Shown: one piece after another, positions 52,210-60,993 of the stretch
How the letters are laid out: each line of letters begins with the position of its first letter
Position numbering within the stretch: the stretch's first letter is position 1
Source of the DNA: an uncultured Sunxiuqinia sp.
GTDB taxonomy: Bacteria > Bacteroidota > Bacteroidia > Bacteroidales > Prolixibacteraceae
Length of the DNA: 64,000 nt
Assembly: GCF_947495665.1 (NCBI RefSeq)
Contig: NZ_CANLZV010000013.1
Location: 1-64,000, forward strand
Direction: 5' to 3'
Translations under genes and position numbers: made by a program
Notes under the pieces: model-generated
The model's input: the letters and a program-made list of their open reading frames with translations, nothing else
Database searches by the model: none
Told to the model about the DNA's origin: nothing

Positions 52210-52213
52210 AAAG

Positions 52214-53011
52214 ATGGATATTAAAGATATTATTAAGCCCGAAAACCTGGTTTACGAGAAACCCAAATTACTGACTGATAAAACCATGCACTATTGTCCA
52301 GGCTGTACGCATGGCGTGGTTCACCGTTTGGTGGCCGAAGTAATTGAAGATCTGAATATCCAGGAGAAAACCATTGGGGTTTCACCCGTTGGATGTTCCG
52401 TTTTCGCTTACAATTACATTGATATCGACTGGCAGGAAGCTGCTCACGGGCGAGCACCGGCCGTGGCTACCGGAATTGCACGTGTGAACGAAGATAAAGT
52501 GGTTTTCACCTACCAGGGCGATGGCGACTTAGCTTCTATTGGAACAGCCGAAATTATGCATGCCTGCAACCGTGGCGAAAACATCGTGGTTATTTTCATC
52601 AACAATGCCATTTATGGAATGACTGGTGGACAAATGGCCCCAACCACCTTGCTGGGACAGGTAACGGCAACAACGCCTTGCGGCCGTGATTTGGATCGTA
52701 ACGGTTATCCTTTGAAAATTACGGAACTGATTGCACAATTGCCCGGAACGGCTTATGTTACGCGTCAATCAGCGCATACACCAGCCACTGCCCGCAAATG
52801 TCGGAAAGCCATTAAAAAAGCCTTCCAGAATGCCTTGGATAAGAAAGGAACTTCCTTTGTTGAAGTGGTTTCAACTTGTAACTCGGGCTGGCGCCTGAAT
52901 CCGGTTGATGCCAACAAATGGATGGAAGAGAATATGTTCCCCTTCTTCCCGATGGGCGATATGAAAGATGGGGAGCGTGATGCTCCGGATGCTTATTTTA
53001 AAAAGAACTAA
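52214..53011 (+). CDS. vorA: 2-oxoacid:ferredoxin oxidoreductase, TPP-binding beta subunit
   Basis: A 265-residue beta subunit. Start at 52214 (MDIKDIIKPEN), 4 bp after the alpha subunit stop, rather than the longer frame from 52124 that overlaps the alpha gene. The thiamine pyrophosphate motif is GDGDLASIGTAEIMHA...NNAIYGMTGGQ (~100-137), and HYCPGCTHGVVHRL holds the cluster or subunit-contact cysteines. It carries the TPP and does the decarboxylation step. Confidence 0.93.
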   Translation: MDIKDIIKPENLVYEKPKLLTDKTMHYCPGCTHGVVHRLVAEVIEDLNIQEKTIGVSPVGCSVFAYNYIDIDWQEAAHGRAPAVATGIARVNEDKVVFTYQGDGDLASIGTAEIMHACNRGENIVVIFINNAIYGMTGGQMAPTTLLGQVTATTPCGRDLDRNGYPLKITELIAQLPGTAYVTRQSAHTPATARKCRKAIKKAFQNALDKKGTSFVEVVSTCNSGWRLNPVDANKWMEENMFPFFPMGDMKDGERDAPDAYFKKN

Positions 53012-53023
53012 AAAACTGAAATC

Positions 53024-53575
53024 ATGACTGAAGAAATAATTATTGCCGGGTTTGGTGGACAAGGGGTTCTTTCCATGGGAAAAATTCTGGCTTATTCAGG
53101 CGTTATGCAAGATCAGGAAGTGACCTGGTTTCCGTCCTATGGTCCCGAAATGCGTGGCGGTACGGCCAACGTATCGGTTATCATCAGTGATACGCGCATC
53201 AGCTCGCCTATTCTGCATGAATTTGATACCGCAATTATCCTGAATCAACAGTCGATGGATAAGTTTGAAAAGACCGTAAAACCAGGTGGTGTACTTTTGT
53301 ATGATCCCAACGGGATTGTAAATCCGCCAAGCCGGAAGGATATCAATATTTATAAGATTGAAGGTACAAAGATCGCTGCCGACCTTGGAAATGTGAAGAC
53401 TTTCAACATGGTGGTGCTGGGCGCTTACTTGAAGGCCAAGCCAATTGTGGCCATGGAAAGTATTCGCAAAGGCTTAGAGAAATCTCTTCCTGAGCGTCAC
53501 CATAAGTTGATTCCGCTTAACCTCGAGGCCATTCAGGCTGGCCAGGAAAAGCTGGAAGCTGTCAATGAAATTTAA
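53024..53575 (+). CDS. vorC: 2-oxoacid:ferredoxin oxidoreductase, gamma subunit
   Basis: A 183-residue gamma subunit with IIIAGFGGQGVLSMGKILAY, WFPSYGPEMRGGTANVSVI and NMVVLGAYL. It completes the four-subunit enzyme with the preceding three genes (12-bp gap to the beta gene). Usual length for the subunit. A terminator follows. Confidence 0.94.
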   Translation: MTEEIIIAGFGGQGVLSMGKILAYSGVMQDQEVTWFPSYGPEMRGGTANVSVIISDTRISSPILHEFDTAIILNQQSMDKFEKTVKPGGVLLYDPNGIVNPPSRKDINIYKIEGTKIAADLGNVKTFNMVVLGAYLKAKPIVAMESIRKGLEKSLPERHHKLIPLNLEAIQAGQEKLEAVNEI

Positions 53576-53598
53576 TCTCTCTGATTATATATCGAATA

Positions 53599-53626
53599 AA
53601 GGCCATTCCTCAGGGATGGCTTTTTT
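53599..53626 (+). terminator. Intrinsic terminator after the oxidoreductase operon
   Basis: GGCCATTCC / GGGATGGC stem with a 3-base loop and six T residues. Confidence 0.85.
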
Positions 53627-53769
53627 GTTGGCATAATTCTGATGAGTCGAAGCTGAATTGCTGTTTGGGTAGTGATGAATTCAAAAAAATAGGGAACTAC
53701 AATGTTTTGAAAAACAGAATAAGTGACGATCTTTAAGCTTCAAATCATTCAACTAACAAACAACGAATC

Positions 53770-55080
53770 ATGCGTAAACCAACTAAGCTTGTCACCTTGG
53801 GGCTTTTTGTGCTGGCCCAACTGCTCTTTTCTTGTGCAGGCACATACCCGGAAAACTGGACTCACTTTCGCGGGTCAAATTTGAATGGCTTATCGGACTC
53901 AGAAAATGTCCCCAGTCAGTGGAGTGAAACGGAAAATATTGCATGGAAAGTACCGGTAAATGGAGTTGGCTGGTCATCGCCTGTAGTATTTAATCAGCAA
54001 GTTTGGATGACGACCGCTGACCGCGACGGAGATTGGTTCTCAGTGGTCTGCTTTGATTTTGACTCCGGAGAATTGCTTCAGGAGCTGGAGCTTTACCGTC
54101 CCGATACGGTTCAGCGGATGCATGCTACCAACAGCTATGCCACTCCAACGCCGTGCATTGAAAAAGATTTTGTTTACGTGCACTATGGCACCTACGGAAC
54201 GGCGTGTATTGATACCCGGAATTTTGAAGTGGTCTGGAGCAGGACGGATCTGAATTGCGAGCATTTGCAAGGCGCAGCTTCTTCAATCATTTTATACAAG
54301 GATTTGCTGATTGTTCATCTGGAAGGAACCGATGTGCAGAACATTTTTGCTTTGAACAAGCATACCGGTGAAACAGTATGGCAGGTGGGCACACCGGATC
54401 AAAAGGCTTATAATGATGTTGCTCCGGTTTACCGGAAGTCCTATCAAACACCCTTAATTATTCAGGTTAATGGACAGGATCAGTTGATTACCAATCGGTC
54501 GCTGTTTGCCATTTCTTACGATCCGAACACCGGAAAGGAGAACTGGCGAGTATTTTATGGTGAAGACTCGGCGGTGAGCATGCCGCTATATTATAACGGA
54601 CTGGTGCTGGTTAATTCCGGCTGGGTGCTGTCGCAGGGAGCGCCTTATTTTGCCAGGCTTTTGGCTGTTGATCCTACTGGCAAAGGAGACATTACTGAAT
54701 CACATGTGGTTTGGCAAACCGATGAACATGTTCCACAGACTTCAACTCCGGTAATTGTAGATAGCTTGATGTTTATGGTTGATGAACGGGGATCACTAAC
54801 TTGCCTGAATCCGGGCAATGGCGAGGTGCATTGGACTGAAAAACTAAAGGGACATTTCAATTGCTCTCCAATTTATGCGGCGGGTGTCATTTATTTCACC
54901 AATACCAATGGGGAGACCTCAGTCATTAAGGCTGCGTCGGAGTTTGAGTTGCTGGCAAAGAATAAGCTGGATGGAACATTTAAAGCAACGCCAGCTGTTT
55001 TAAGAGGGGCCATTTTGCAACGAAGCGATAAGTATTTGTATAAGCTCGCAATAATGGAAGAGAACCAGGCTGAAATTTGA
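53770..55080 (+). CDS. PQQ-like beta-propeller lipoprotein
   Basis: A 436-residue lipoprotein (signal ending LLFSC near residue 22). The body consists of repeated ~45-residue blades: WTHFRGSNLNGLSDSENVP, NIAWKVPVNGVGWSSPVV, GETVWQVGTPDQKAYND, GKENWRVFYG, GEVHWTEKLKGHFNCSP. The WxxPVxGxGWSSPVV pattern is typical of exported PQQ-like repeat proteins of Bacteroidota and Planctomycetota. No catalytic or PQQ-ligand residues are evident, so function is unknown; probably a periplasmic or surface binding scaffold. Convergent with the next gene. Confidence 0.88.
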   Translation: MRKPTKLVTLGLFVLAQLLFSCAGTYPENWTHFRGSNLNGLSDSENVPSQWSETENIAWKVPVNGVGWSSPVVFNQQVWMTTADRDGDWFSVVCFDFDSGELLQELELYRPDTVQRMHATNSYATPTPCIEKDFVYVHYGTYGTACIDTRNFEVVWSRTDLNCEHLQGAASSIILYKDLLIVHLEGTDVQNIFALNKHTGETVWQVGTPDQKAYNDVAPVYRKSYQTPLIIQVNGQDQLITNRSLFAISYDPNTGKENWRVFYGEDSAVSMPLYYNGLVLVNSGWVLSQGAPYFARLLAVDPTGKGDITESHVVWQTDEHVPQTSTPVIVDSLMFMVDERGSLTCLNPGNGEVHWTEKLKGHFNCSPIYAAGVIYFTNTNGETSVIKAASEFELLAKNKLDGTFKATPAVLRGAILQRSDKYLYKLAIMEENQAEI

Positions 55081-55124
55081 AGGAAGCGGTATTGCAATTC
55101 ATTTACAGACCAGGTAAAAAAACA

Positions 55125-55147
55125 AAACCCGGCAAATTGCCGGGTTT
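55125..55147. terminator. Bidirectional terminator between convergent genes
   Basis: AAACCCGGCAA / TTGCCGGGTTT, symmetric with A-run on one side and T-run on the other, serving both the propeller gene and the minus-strand dehydrogenase. Confidence 0.85.
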
Positions 55148-55170
55148 CTTAGTTTATTTTTTGGGCGGGC

Positions 55171-56370
55171 CTAATAGTCCATTTCCAGATTTGTGTCGTG
55201 AATTTCGTGCCAAGGCAGACCATGTTCGTTCAACGCTTCCATAAATGGATCCGGATCGAATTCTTCTACGTTGAATACACCTTCTTTTTTCCACAAGCCT
55301 TTTAGGTACATCATGGCACCAATCATAGCCGGAACTCCCGTAGTGTAGCTAACTGCCTGCGTGCCGGTTTCGGCATAAGCCACTTCGTGGTCGCAGTTGT
55401 TGTACACGTAGTAGGTTTTTTCCTGACCATCTTTCAATCCTTTGATGCGGCAACCAATCGAGGTTTGTCCCTTGTAGTTTTCACCCAAATCTCCCGGGTT
55501 AGGAAGAACAGCTTTTAAAAACTGAATTGGAACAATTTCGCGTCCTTCGTACATGACAGGCTCAATTCCCGCCATGCCGATATTTTGAATCACACGCAGG
55601 TGAGTCAGGTACTCCTGTCCGAAGGTCATCCAGAAACGTGCCTGTTTGATGGTTGGGAAATTCTTAACCAACGACTCCAGTTCTTCATGATAAATCAAGT
55701 AGGACTCTTTGGGGCCAATATGAGGATAGTTCAATGGTTTGTGAATTTCATGCGGCTCTGTTTCTACCCACTGACCATCTTTCCAGTATTTTCCTTTTTG
55801 GGTGACTTCGCGAATATTAATTTCAGGGTTGAAGTTGGTGGCAAATGCTTTACCATGGTCCCCTGCGTTGCAGTCCACAATGTCCAGGTACTGGATCTCG
55901 TCAAAATGGTGTTTGGCGGCATGAGCTGTAAAGATGCTGGTCACACCCGGGTCAAAACCACAGCCTAAGATGGCAGTAATGCCTGCTTCTTTAAACCGGT
56001 TTTGGTAAGCCCATTGCCATTTATATTCAAATTTTGCTTCGTCTTTGGGTTCGTAGTTGGCCGTGTCCAGGTAACTGACTTCAGTTTCCAAACAAGCATC
56101 CATGATCGGAAGATCCTGGTAGGGAAGGGCAACATTGACAACCAGGTCCGGTTTGAAGCTACGAATTAACTCCACCAGTTGAGGTACGTTTTCCGCGTCT
56201 ACCTGGGCGGTTTGAATGCGGTTACCTCCAATTTTGTCAGCAATCTCATCACACTTGGCTTTGGTGCGGCTTGCCAGCATGATTTCAGTAAAAACCTCAG
56301 GAAGCGCAGCCATCTTGTGAGCAACAACTGTTCCCACGCCACCCGCGCCAATGATCAATACTTTTCCCAT
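55171..56370 (-). CDS. Saccharopine dehydrogenase-family enzyme, likely carboxynorspermidine synthase
   Basis: A 399-residue NAD(P)-dependent enzyme. N-terminal Rossmann motif VLIIGAGGVGTVVAHKMA, then ASRTKAKCDEIADKI and DLVVNVALPYQDLPIMDACLE; GCGFDPGVTSIFTAHAAKH and NFNPEINIREVTQKGKYWKDG in the substrate domain. These fit the carboxy(nor)spermidine dehydrogenase branch, which makes carboxynorspermidine or carboxyspermidine for polyamine synthesis; lysine-pathway saccharopine enzymes are larger or differ. The partner decarboxylase is not in the window. Only gene in its transcript that can be seen. Confidence 0.85.
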   Translation of the reverse strand: MGKVLIIGAGGVGTVVAHKMAALPEVFTEIMLASRTKAKCDEIADKIGGNRIQTAQVDAENVPQLVELIRSFKPDLVVNVALPYQDLPIMDACLETEVSYLDTANYEPKDEAKFEYKWQWAYQNRFKEAGITAILGCGFDPGVTSIFTAHAAKHHFDEIQYLDIVDCNAGDHGKAFATNFNPEINIREVTQKGKYWKDGQWVETEPHEIHKPLNYPHIGPKESYLIYHEELESLVKNFPTIKQARFWMTFGQEYLTHLRVIQNIGMAGIEPVMYEGREIVPIQFLKAVLPNPGDLGENYKGQTSIGCRIKGLKDGQEKTYYVYNNCDHEVAYAETGTQAVSYTTGVPAMIGAMMYLKGLWKKEGVFNVEEFDPDPFMEALNEHGLPWHEIHDTNLEMDY

Positions 56371-56721
56371 TAATTCTATCTTTTTTGCATTAAGTAATTT
56401 GTTCCAAAGGAACTAAATTTTTTATAATCAATAAAACACTTTTTTTTTGAACGCCCAAATTTCGTTTTGCTTTTAACTTACTGTTGTTGAGTTGTTTGTT
56501 GTGGTCATTTAGGCCAGTGTCCTTGTTGATGCGCAAAGCGCAACCGCTAAGCACAAGTCAAAAAGGGCATAAAAACGTATTTTCAAAACCAAGCAATGTT
56601 TTTTCTTTGTACAGTTAAATACAGGTAATTTCAATATAGAAACAACACACAATGGAGCATCTTGGTTGAAAATGATTATTTTTGTCAACCATAAGCGGAA
56701 ACAAAACGAAAGGAATATCAA
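56371..56721 (+). promoter_or_regulatory. Divergent intergenic region
   Basis: 350 bases between two divergent genes. It contains an inverted repeat (GTTGATGCGC 56525-56534, GCGCAAC 56538-56544), a -7 match TATTTTTG (56677-56684) for the reductase gene, and TGGTTGA/TCAACCA arms (56663-56669, 56685-56691) flanking that -7 box, which may form an operator. No promoter for the minus-strand gene is clear. Confidence 0.4.
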
Positions 56722-57429
56722 ATGGTTACTATAAAAACGGCAGAGCAGTTGAATGCTGAATTCAAGGAAAAAGAAATTGTTGAAACACTAACCGGTTTGG
56801 CCGATAAATTTGAAGGCAAGGTGGTGTTTACTACGAGTTTTGGTATTGAAGACCAAGTGATCACCGACTTTATTTTCAAACATAACATCCCTATCAAAGT
56901 GGTTACACTAGATACCGGTCGTTTGTTTGAAGAAACCTACAAGGTGTATAACCGCACGCTTGAAAAGTATCAAAAGCCGATTCAACCGTTGTATCCGAAA
57001 AATGAAGAGCTGGAAAAATTTGTTGCTGAAAAAGGCCCCAACAGCTTTTACCTTTCGGTAGAAAACCGAAAAAAGTGCTGTCATATCCGCAAAGTTGAGC
57101 CACTCGGACGCGCCTTGAAGGGAATGGAATGTTGGATCACGGGCTTGCGTGCCTCGCAGTCAGACAATCGGCACGATTTGCATGCCTTTGTTTGGGATGG
57201 TGGTTTTGAAGTGGTTAAATACAATCCGCTGCTGGACTGGAGCCTGGATGATTGCCGTCAGTATGTGAAAGAAAACCAGGTGCCATACAATGTGCTGCAC
57301 GATCGTGGTTTTGTGAGCATTGGCTGTGCCCCTTGCACCCGCGCTATTCAGCCGGGCGAAAATTTCCGCGCCGGACGCTGGTGGTGGGAAGATAACTCGA
57401 AAAAAGAGTGCGGCTTACATACACACTAA
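56722..57429 (+). CDS. cysH: Assimilatory APS/PAPS reductase
   Basis: A 235-residue sulfonucleotide reductase: VVFTTSFGIEDQVITDFI, VVTLDTGRLFEETY, the CC pair (Cys119-Cys120, KKCCHIRK) and GCAPC (Cys202, Cys205), i.e. the four cysteines that bind a [4Fe-4S] cluster, plus the C-terminal catalytic ECGLH. The cluster cysteines favour adenosine 5'-phosphosulfate as the substrate. It makes sulfite for cysteine synthesis. No other assimilatory sulfate genes are nearby. Confidence 0.94.
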   Translation: MVTIKTAEQLNAEFKEKEIVETLTGLADKFEGKVVFTTSFGIEDQVITDFIFKHNIPIKVVTLDTGRLFEETYKVYNRTLEKYQKPIQPLYPKNEELEKFVAEKGPNSFYLSVENRKKCCHIRKVEPLGRALKGMECWITGLRASQSDNRHDLHAFVWDGGFEVVKYNPLLDWSLDDCRQYVKENQVPYNVLHDRGFVSIGCAPCTRAIQPGENFRAGRWWWEDNSKKECGLHTH

Positions 57430-57442
57430 AAAATATGGAAGA

Positions 57443-57470
57443 AAGCAGGCCCTGAAAGCCTGCTTTTTTT
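57443..57470 (+). terminator. Intrinsic terminator after cysH
   Basis: AAGCAGGC / GCCTGCTT stem with a 7-base loop and seven T residues. It reaches the stop codon of the minus-strand YccF gene, so the A-rich 5' side can serve that gene as well. Confidence 0.85.
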
Positions 57471-57843
57471 AGCGATCAACAATCCGGCGACCAAATGGGG
57501 TAATGGCCAGACTCACCAGTTTAAAATGTTGTTTGGCAAATGGGATTCCAATAATGGTAATGGCAAAGAGCAGTCCAAATACCAAGTGGCTCAAGGCAAT
57601 CCAGATGCCGCCAATTAGCAACCAAATGATATTCATGATTGTAGATAAACAGCCCGGAGCGTAGTCCATGTATTCAATACGCTTACCAAAAGGCCAGAGG
57701 GCCATTTGTGCCATTTTAATGCTTTGTAAGCCGAATGGAATACCAACAATGGTTAAGCACAATAAGATACCTGCAATCAAGTATTCCAGAAAAATGAGGA
57801 AGCCGCCAAAAACGACCCAAATAATATTGCCCAAAGTGTTCAT
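57469..57843 (-). CDS. YccF-family inner-membrane protein
   Basis: A 124-residue membrane protein with two repeated units: IIWVVFGGFLIFLEYLIAGILLCLTIVGIPFG (~8-40) and IIWLLIGGIWIALSHLVFGLLFAITIIGIPFA (~72-103), each with the GIPF motif and followed by a segment ending in (W/T)PFG. This is the YccF domain pair, an integral membrane family of unknown function. Convergent with cysH. Confidence 0.92.
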   Translation of the reverse strand: MNTLGNIIWVVFGGFLIFLEYLIAGILLCLTIVGIPFGLQSIKMAQMALWPFGKRIEYMDYAPGCLSTIMNIIWLLIGGIWIALSHLVFGLLFAITIIGIPFAKQHFKLVSLAITPFGRRIVDR

Positions 57844-58109
57844 GTGTAATGTCTTTTTAGTTAGCCAGACTAAAGTAGGGCTTTCTATTTAGTTGTGCCT
57901 CTTTTTTTCGGCGAAATAGCCGTATTCCCGGATAAATAGCGCCCCGGTAAATTTATCAATACGTTGCGACATTATTTTTTTATATGCTGGTTTGAATAAA
58001 AGGTGTGCGAAAGCTAAGGGCGGACATGGGTTTTGAGTCACTATAAAAAGTTATGTTTGAACCTGAATCTCTTTTTGCTGTTCCTTACAACAGAAAAGTT
58101 GTTAAAATT

Positions 58110-59150
58110 ATGAGAAAGCTAAGTCTCTTCTTTTTCCTGTTAGCTACAGTTTCGTGTAGCTTAAAAACGGCCAGAGATCCAATCAATAAAGCCGAGGTAG
58201 TATCTGCCGATCAAATTTCGCTTGGCGGCGTTGTTGCAGAACTGATGCAGAATGAACCGGCCTCTGGCTCCGATGCTTCAGCAGCAAGCTTGTTTGACGA
58301 TCAGATTCATGCGCTTGGAGAGCAGCTGGAGCAGCTTAAGTTCAAGCGCAAAAAGCTTCAAGGAACCACTTTATCGGAAGAATGGGAGGAATTAAACCAG
58401 AAAATCTCACTGCGTTTTGAAGACTTGCCCAATGCAGACCTGCAAGCTTGGGTGAACCTGAATGATAGTTTGTTAAAATACACCGAAGAAGTGCGATTTG
58501 CCGATGCCTTGGAGCGCGTAGTTTACAATTCAGCCGGGAATATGCCTTTGAGCGAAGAACAGGTGAAGTCGTTTTTTTATACGCAGCTGTACGACCGGAT
58601 TTTCTTCAATGTGTACGGAAGTTCAAGTTTGCAATATGAGCATACTACTGGTGGGGTCGTGCGCCTGGTGCAAGCCACCAACTACCCTTATGACGGAAAG
58701 ATAACCCTAAAAGTGGAGCTACAGGACACGCGCTATTTAAACTTTTATTTTCGGATTCCGGAATGGGCCAGGCAAGCCAGCGTGATTTGCAAGGGCGTAA
58801 AATACAAAGCTGTTCCTGGAGAATTTACGGAGATTGCCAAGAAATGGAAAAATGGCGATGAAGTGGAAATTCTGATTGGGATGCGCCCTTCGATTGTTGA
58901 ACGGACAAAAGATACTCCGGCTTTTGGGCTAACCTATGGCTCGTTGTTTTTAAGCTATCCTGCAGTTGGAAGTGAGAAACTGGTGTATCAGAATGGAGAT
59001 CCGATTCAATTCCTGAACTTTGTCTCACCTGCCGGAAAGATGCCCACGTTCACCTTTGCGGGCTTAGAGGACACGACCTTGGTTTTGCAGCCTTTCTTGG
59101 CGCAGCAACACGACTCCGTGAAGCGTACAGCCTGGATCTTGAAAAAGTAG
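58110..59150 (+). CDS. Lipoprotein resembling a GH127 enzyme without its catalytic domain
   Basis: A 346-residue lipoprotein. Start 58110 gives the signal MRKLSLFFFLLATVSC (lipobox TVSC). Residues ~65-115 are helical and charged (coiled-coil-like, with LEQLKFKRKKLQG). From ~130: FADALERVVYNSAG, then FFYTQLYDRIFFNVYG, and a beta-sandwich TNYPYDGKITLKVE, NFYFRIPEWARQA, GEFTEIAKKWKNGDEVEI, RPSIV, FGLTYGSLFLSYPAVG. These segments resemble GH127/GH146 beta-L-arabinofuranosidases in order, but most of the alpha/alpha barrel and the zinc-binding cysteines are absent. Probably non-catalytic; function unknown. Confidence 0.7.
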   Translation: MRKLSLFFFLLATVSCSLKTARDPINKAEVVSADQISLGGVVAELMQNEPASGSDASAASLFDDQIHALGEQLEQLKFKRKKLQGTTLSEEWEELNQKISLRFEDLPNADLQAWVNLNDSLLKYTEEVRFADALERVVYNSAGNMPLSEEQVKSFFYTQLYDRIFFNVYGSSSLQYEHTTGGVVRLVQATNYPYDGKITLKVELQDTRYLNFYFRIPEWARQASVICKGVKYKAVPGEFTEIAKKWKNGDEVEILIGMRPSIVERTKDTPAFGLTYGSLFLSYPAVGSEKLVYQNGDPIQFLNFVSPAGKMPTFTFAGLEDTTLVLQPFLAQQHDSVKRTAWILKK

Positions 59151-59250
59151 TTGCAATTGGTGGTTGTATGTCAGTGTTTTAGTCGAGGTCGAGATTAGTA
59201 TGCCGAAAGTAAAGTTCAGTTGGAGAACAGGGGGCGCATTAAAATTATTT

Positions 59251-59258
59251 TATCTTTG
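59251..59258 (+). promoter_or_regulatory. -7 box of sigma unit D
   Basis: TATCTTTG matches TAnnTTTG; no -33 TTG at the usual distance. The start codon of the sigma gene is 27 bp further down. Confidence 0.55.
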
Positions 59259-59284
59259 TCGGTAGCCAACCAAATTGAATCTTA

Positions 59285-59869
59285 GTGAGAATATCTCAAG
59301 AGATAAGCGATCAGCACTTGACAAAGTTTTTGAGAGAGGGATCGAAAGATGCTTTTCGTGTCTTATATGATCGCTACGGGATAAAGATTCATCGCTTTGC
59401 TTTTGGCTACTTAAAGTCAGAAGAGGAAGCCGAAGAATTGGTGCAGGATGTTTTCCTTAAGCTGTGGGACAAGCGCCATTTGTTGAATGACTCCGGAAAC
59501 ATCAAATCTTACCTTTACAAAGTCGCCGTCAACACCATTTATGATTTTATTCGACGTAAAAACCTGGAGCAGGCTTTTCAGGAGTTTGCCACCGGAAGAA
59601 CTGAAGAAGCAGACCATACTTGGGATGAAGTTGTCTACAACGATATGATGGCACAAATTGACCGACTCATGGAACAGATGCCGGAGCAGCGACGCAAAAT
59701 TTTTAAGATGAGCAAGGAGGAAGGTTTGAGTCATGATGAAATTGCAGAAACCCTTGGCTTGTCCAAACGCACGGTTGAAAACCAAGTGTATCGTGCTACC
59801 ACCTTCCTTAGAGATAAGCTGAAGCGTAACTCGGTGCTGGCTGTTCTCTTTATTTCCTTGTTTTTCTAA
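59285..59869 (+). CDS. ECF RNA polymerase sigma factor (unit D)
   Basis: A 194-residue ECF sigma factor; the start codon is GTG at 59285. Region 2 (~22-90; LVQDVFLKLWDKRHLL) and region 4 (~130-180; MPEQRRKIFKMSKEEGLSHDEIAETLGLSKRTVENQVYRATTFL segment). The C-terminus is hydrophobic (LAVLFISLFF), as in the other units. Followed 79 bp later by FecR. It should regulate the SusC at 61085 and whatever lies beyond the window. Confidence 0.92.
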   Translation: MRISQEISDQHLTKFLREGSKDAFRVLYDRYGIKIHRFAFGYLKSEEEAEELVQDVFLKLWDKRHLLNDSGNIKSYLYKVAVNTIYDFIRRKNLEQAFQEFATGRTEEADHTWDEVVYNDMMAQIDRLMEQMPEQRRKIFKMSKEEGLSHDEIAETLGLSKRTVENQVYRATTFLRDKLKRNSVLAVLFISLFF

Positions 59870-59948
59870 ATTTTTCTGATTTTTTTTTCGAGGGGCGTGA
59901 GTATCCCGGAAGGCTTATTCGTATTACAGGTAAAAATAGTAAGCAGGA

Positions 59949-60947
59949 ATGAGCGATTTGTTGCATAAGAAATTGGGCAAACTAGGGGCCGAAGTGGTGT
60001 CCAAGGAAGATGAAAAAAAGCTGTTGGCTTTGTTTCATGATGGGGAGTTGGAGTATGGTCTGAAAAAGGAGTTGTATTCACTCCTTGAAAAAATGGATGA
60101 TGCAGCCATGGATCAGAAGGAGAGCAGGGCCCGGTTTGAGCGTCTGTGGAAAAAGGTGCAGCAGTCCGAAGATAAAAAAGAGGTGCGCAAACTGCCGCGA
60201 ATGCATTGGTATGTTGCCGCAGCGATGTTGCTCCTAGGCTTGCTGATTGGTAATTTACTTCAGCTTAAAGCCCCCGAAATCAAAAGTGAAACCACTTACT
60301 ATACCGCCATTGCTCCCAAAGGATCGATCTCGCAATCGGTTTTGCCTGACGGGACGATTATCTTTCTGAATTCCGGATCGGAGTTAAAATACGCCACCGA
60401 TATGAGTCAAACCAAGCGCGAAGTTTACTTGAACGGAGAGGCCTGGTTTGATGTACAACATTCCGAAGAGATCCCTTTTCTGGTACACACCGACCAATAT
60501 GATGTAAAAGTGATGGGAACTGAATTCAATGTAAAAGCCTATCCTGAAGATCAGGAGGTGGTTACCACCCTAGAAGAAGGAAGCATTCAGGTAATGTCAA
60601 CCAGCAAGCTGAAATTAGAACACAATATTGAACTTGTTCCGGGAGAACAGTTGGTCTATCATAAAAGTAAAAAAACAGTTCAGGTAAAAGACGTAAAATC
60701 CCAGCTGTTCTCCTCATGGAAAGACAACAAATTGATCTTTATTAATATGAGTTTGGGAGAACTGATCACCCTGTTGGAACGCAAATATGGGGTTGATATT
60801 ACCGTTCAGGATCCGCAGTTATTGAAGCACCATTATGATGGAACCATAAGAAATGAGACCATCATTGAAGTGTTGGATATCTTGCAAAAAACACTTCCAA
60901 TCAACTATGTTATTAATGATCAAAAAGTAATTATCACGAAAAAATAA
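59949..60947 (+). CDS. FecR-family anti-sigma factor (unit D)
   Basis: A 332-residue anti-sigma factor: cytoplasmic N-terminus (~1-75, charged), membrane helix (~85-103; WYVAAAMLLLGLLIGNLL), FecR domain (LPDGTIIFLNSGSELKYA, GEAWFDVQHSEEIPF, VKVMGTEFNVKAYPE) and a C-terminal DUF4974-like domain (LLERKYGVDITVQDP) ending in VIITKK. Partner of the sigma factor at 59285. Confidence 0.9.
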   Translation: MSDLLHKKLGKLGAEVVSKEDEKKLLALFHDGELEYGLKKELYSLLEKMDDAAMDQKESRARFERLWKKVQQSEDKKEVRKLPRMHWYVAAAMLLLGLLIGNLLQLKAPEIKSETTYYTAIAPKGSISQSVLPDGTIIFLNSGSELKYATDMSQTKREVYLNGEAWFDVQHSEEIPFLVHTDQYDVKVMGTEFNVKAYPEDQEVVTTLEEGSIQVMSTSKLKLEHNIELVPGEQLVYHKSKKTVQVKDVKSQLFSSWKDNKLIFINMSLGELITLLERKYGVDITVQDPQLLKHHYDGTIRNETIIEVLDILQKTLPINYVINDQKVIITKK

Positions 60948-60993
60948 GCTGGAGGATGCCTATGTGAAACTAAGTTTAATGAACCACTAAAAA

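Noticed and set aside
52124-52213. Longer N-terminus for the oxidoreductase beta subunit
   Set aside because: It overlaps the alpha subunit gene; the ATG at 52214 fits the family N-terminus.
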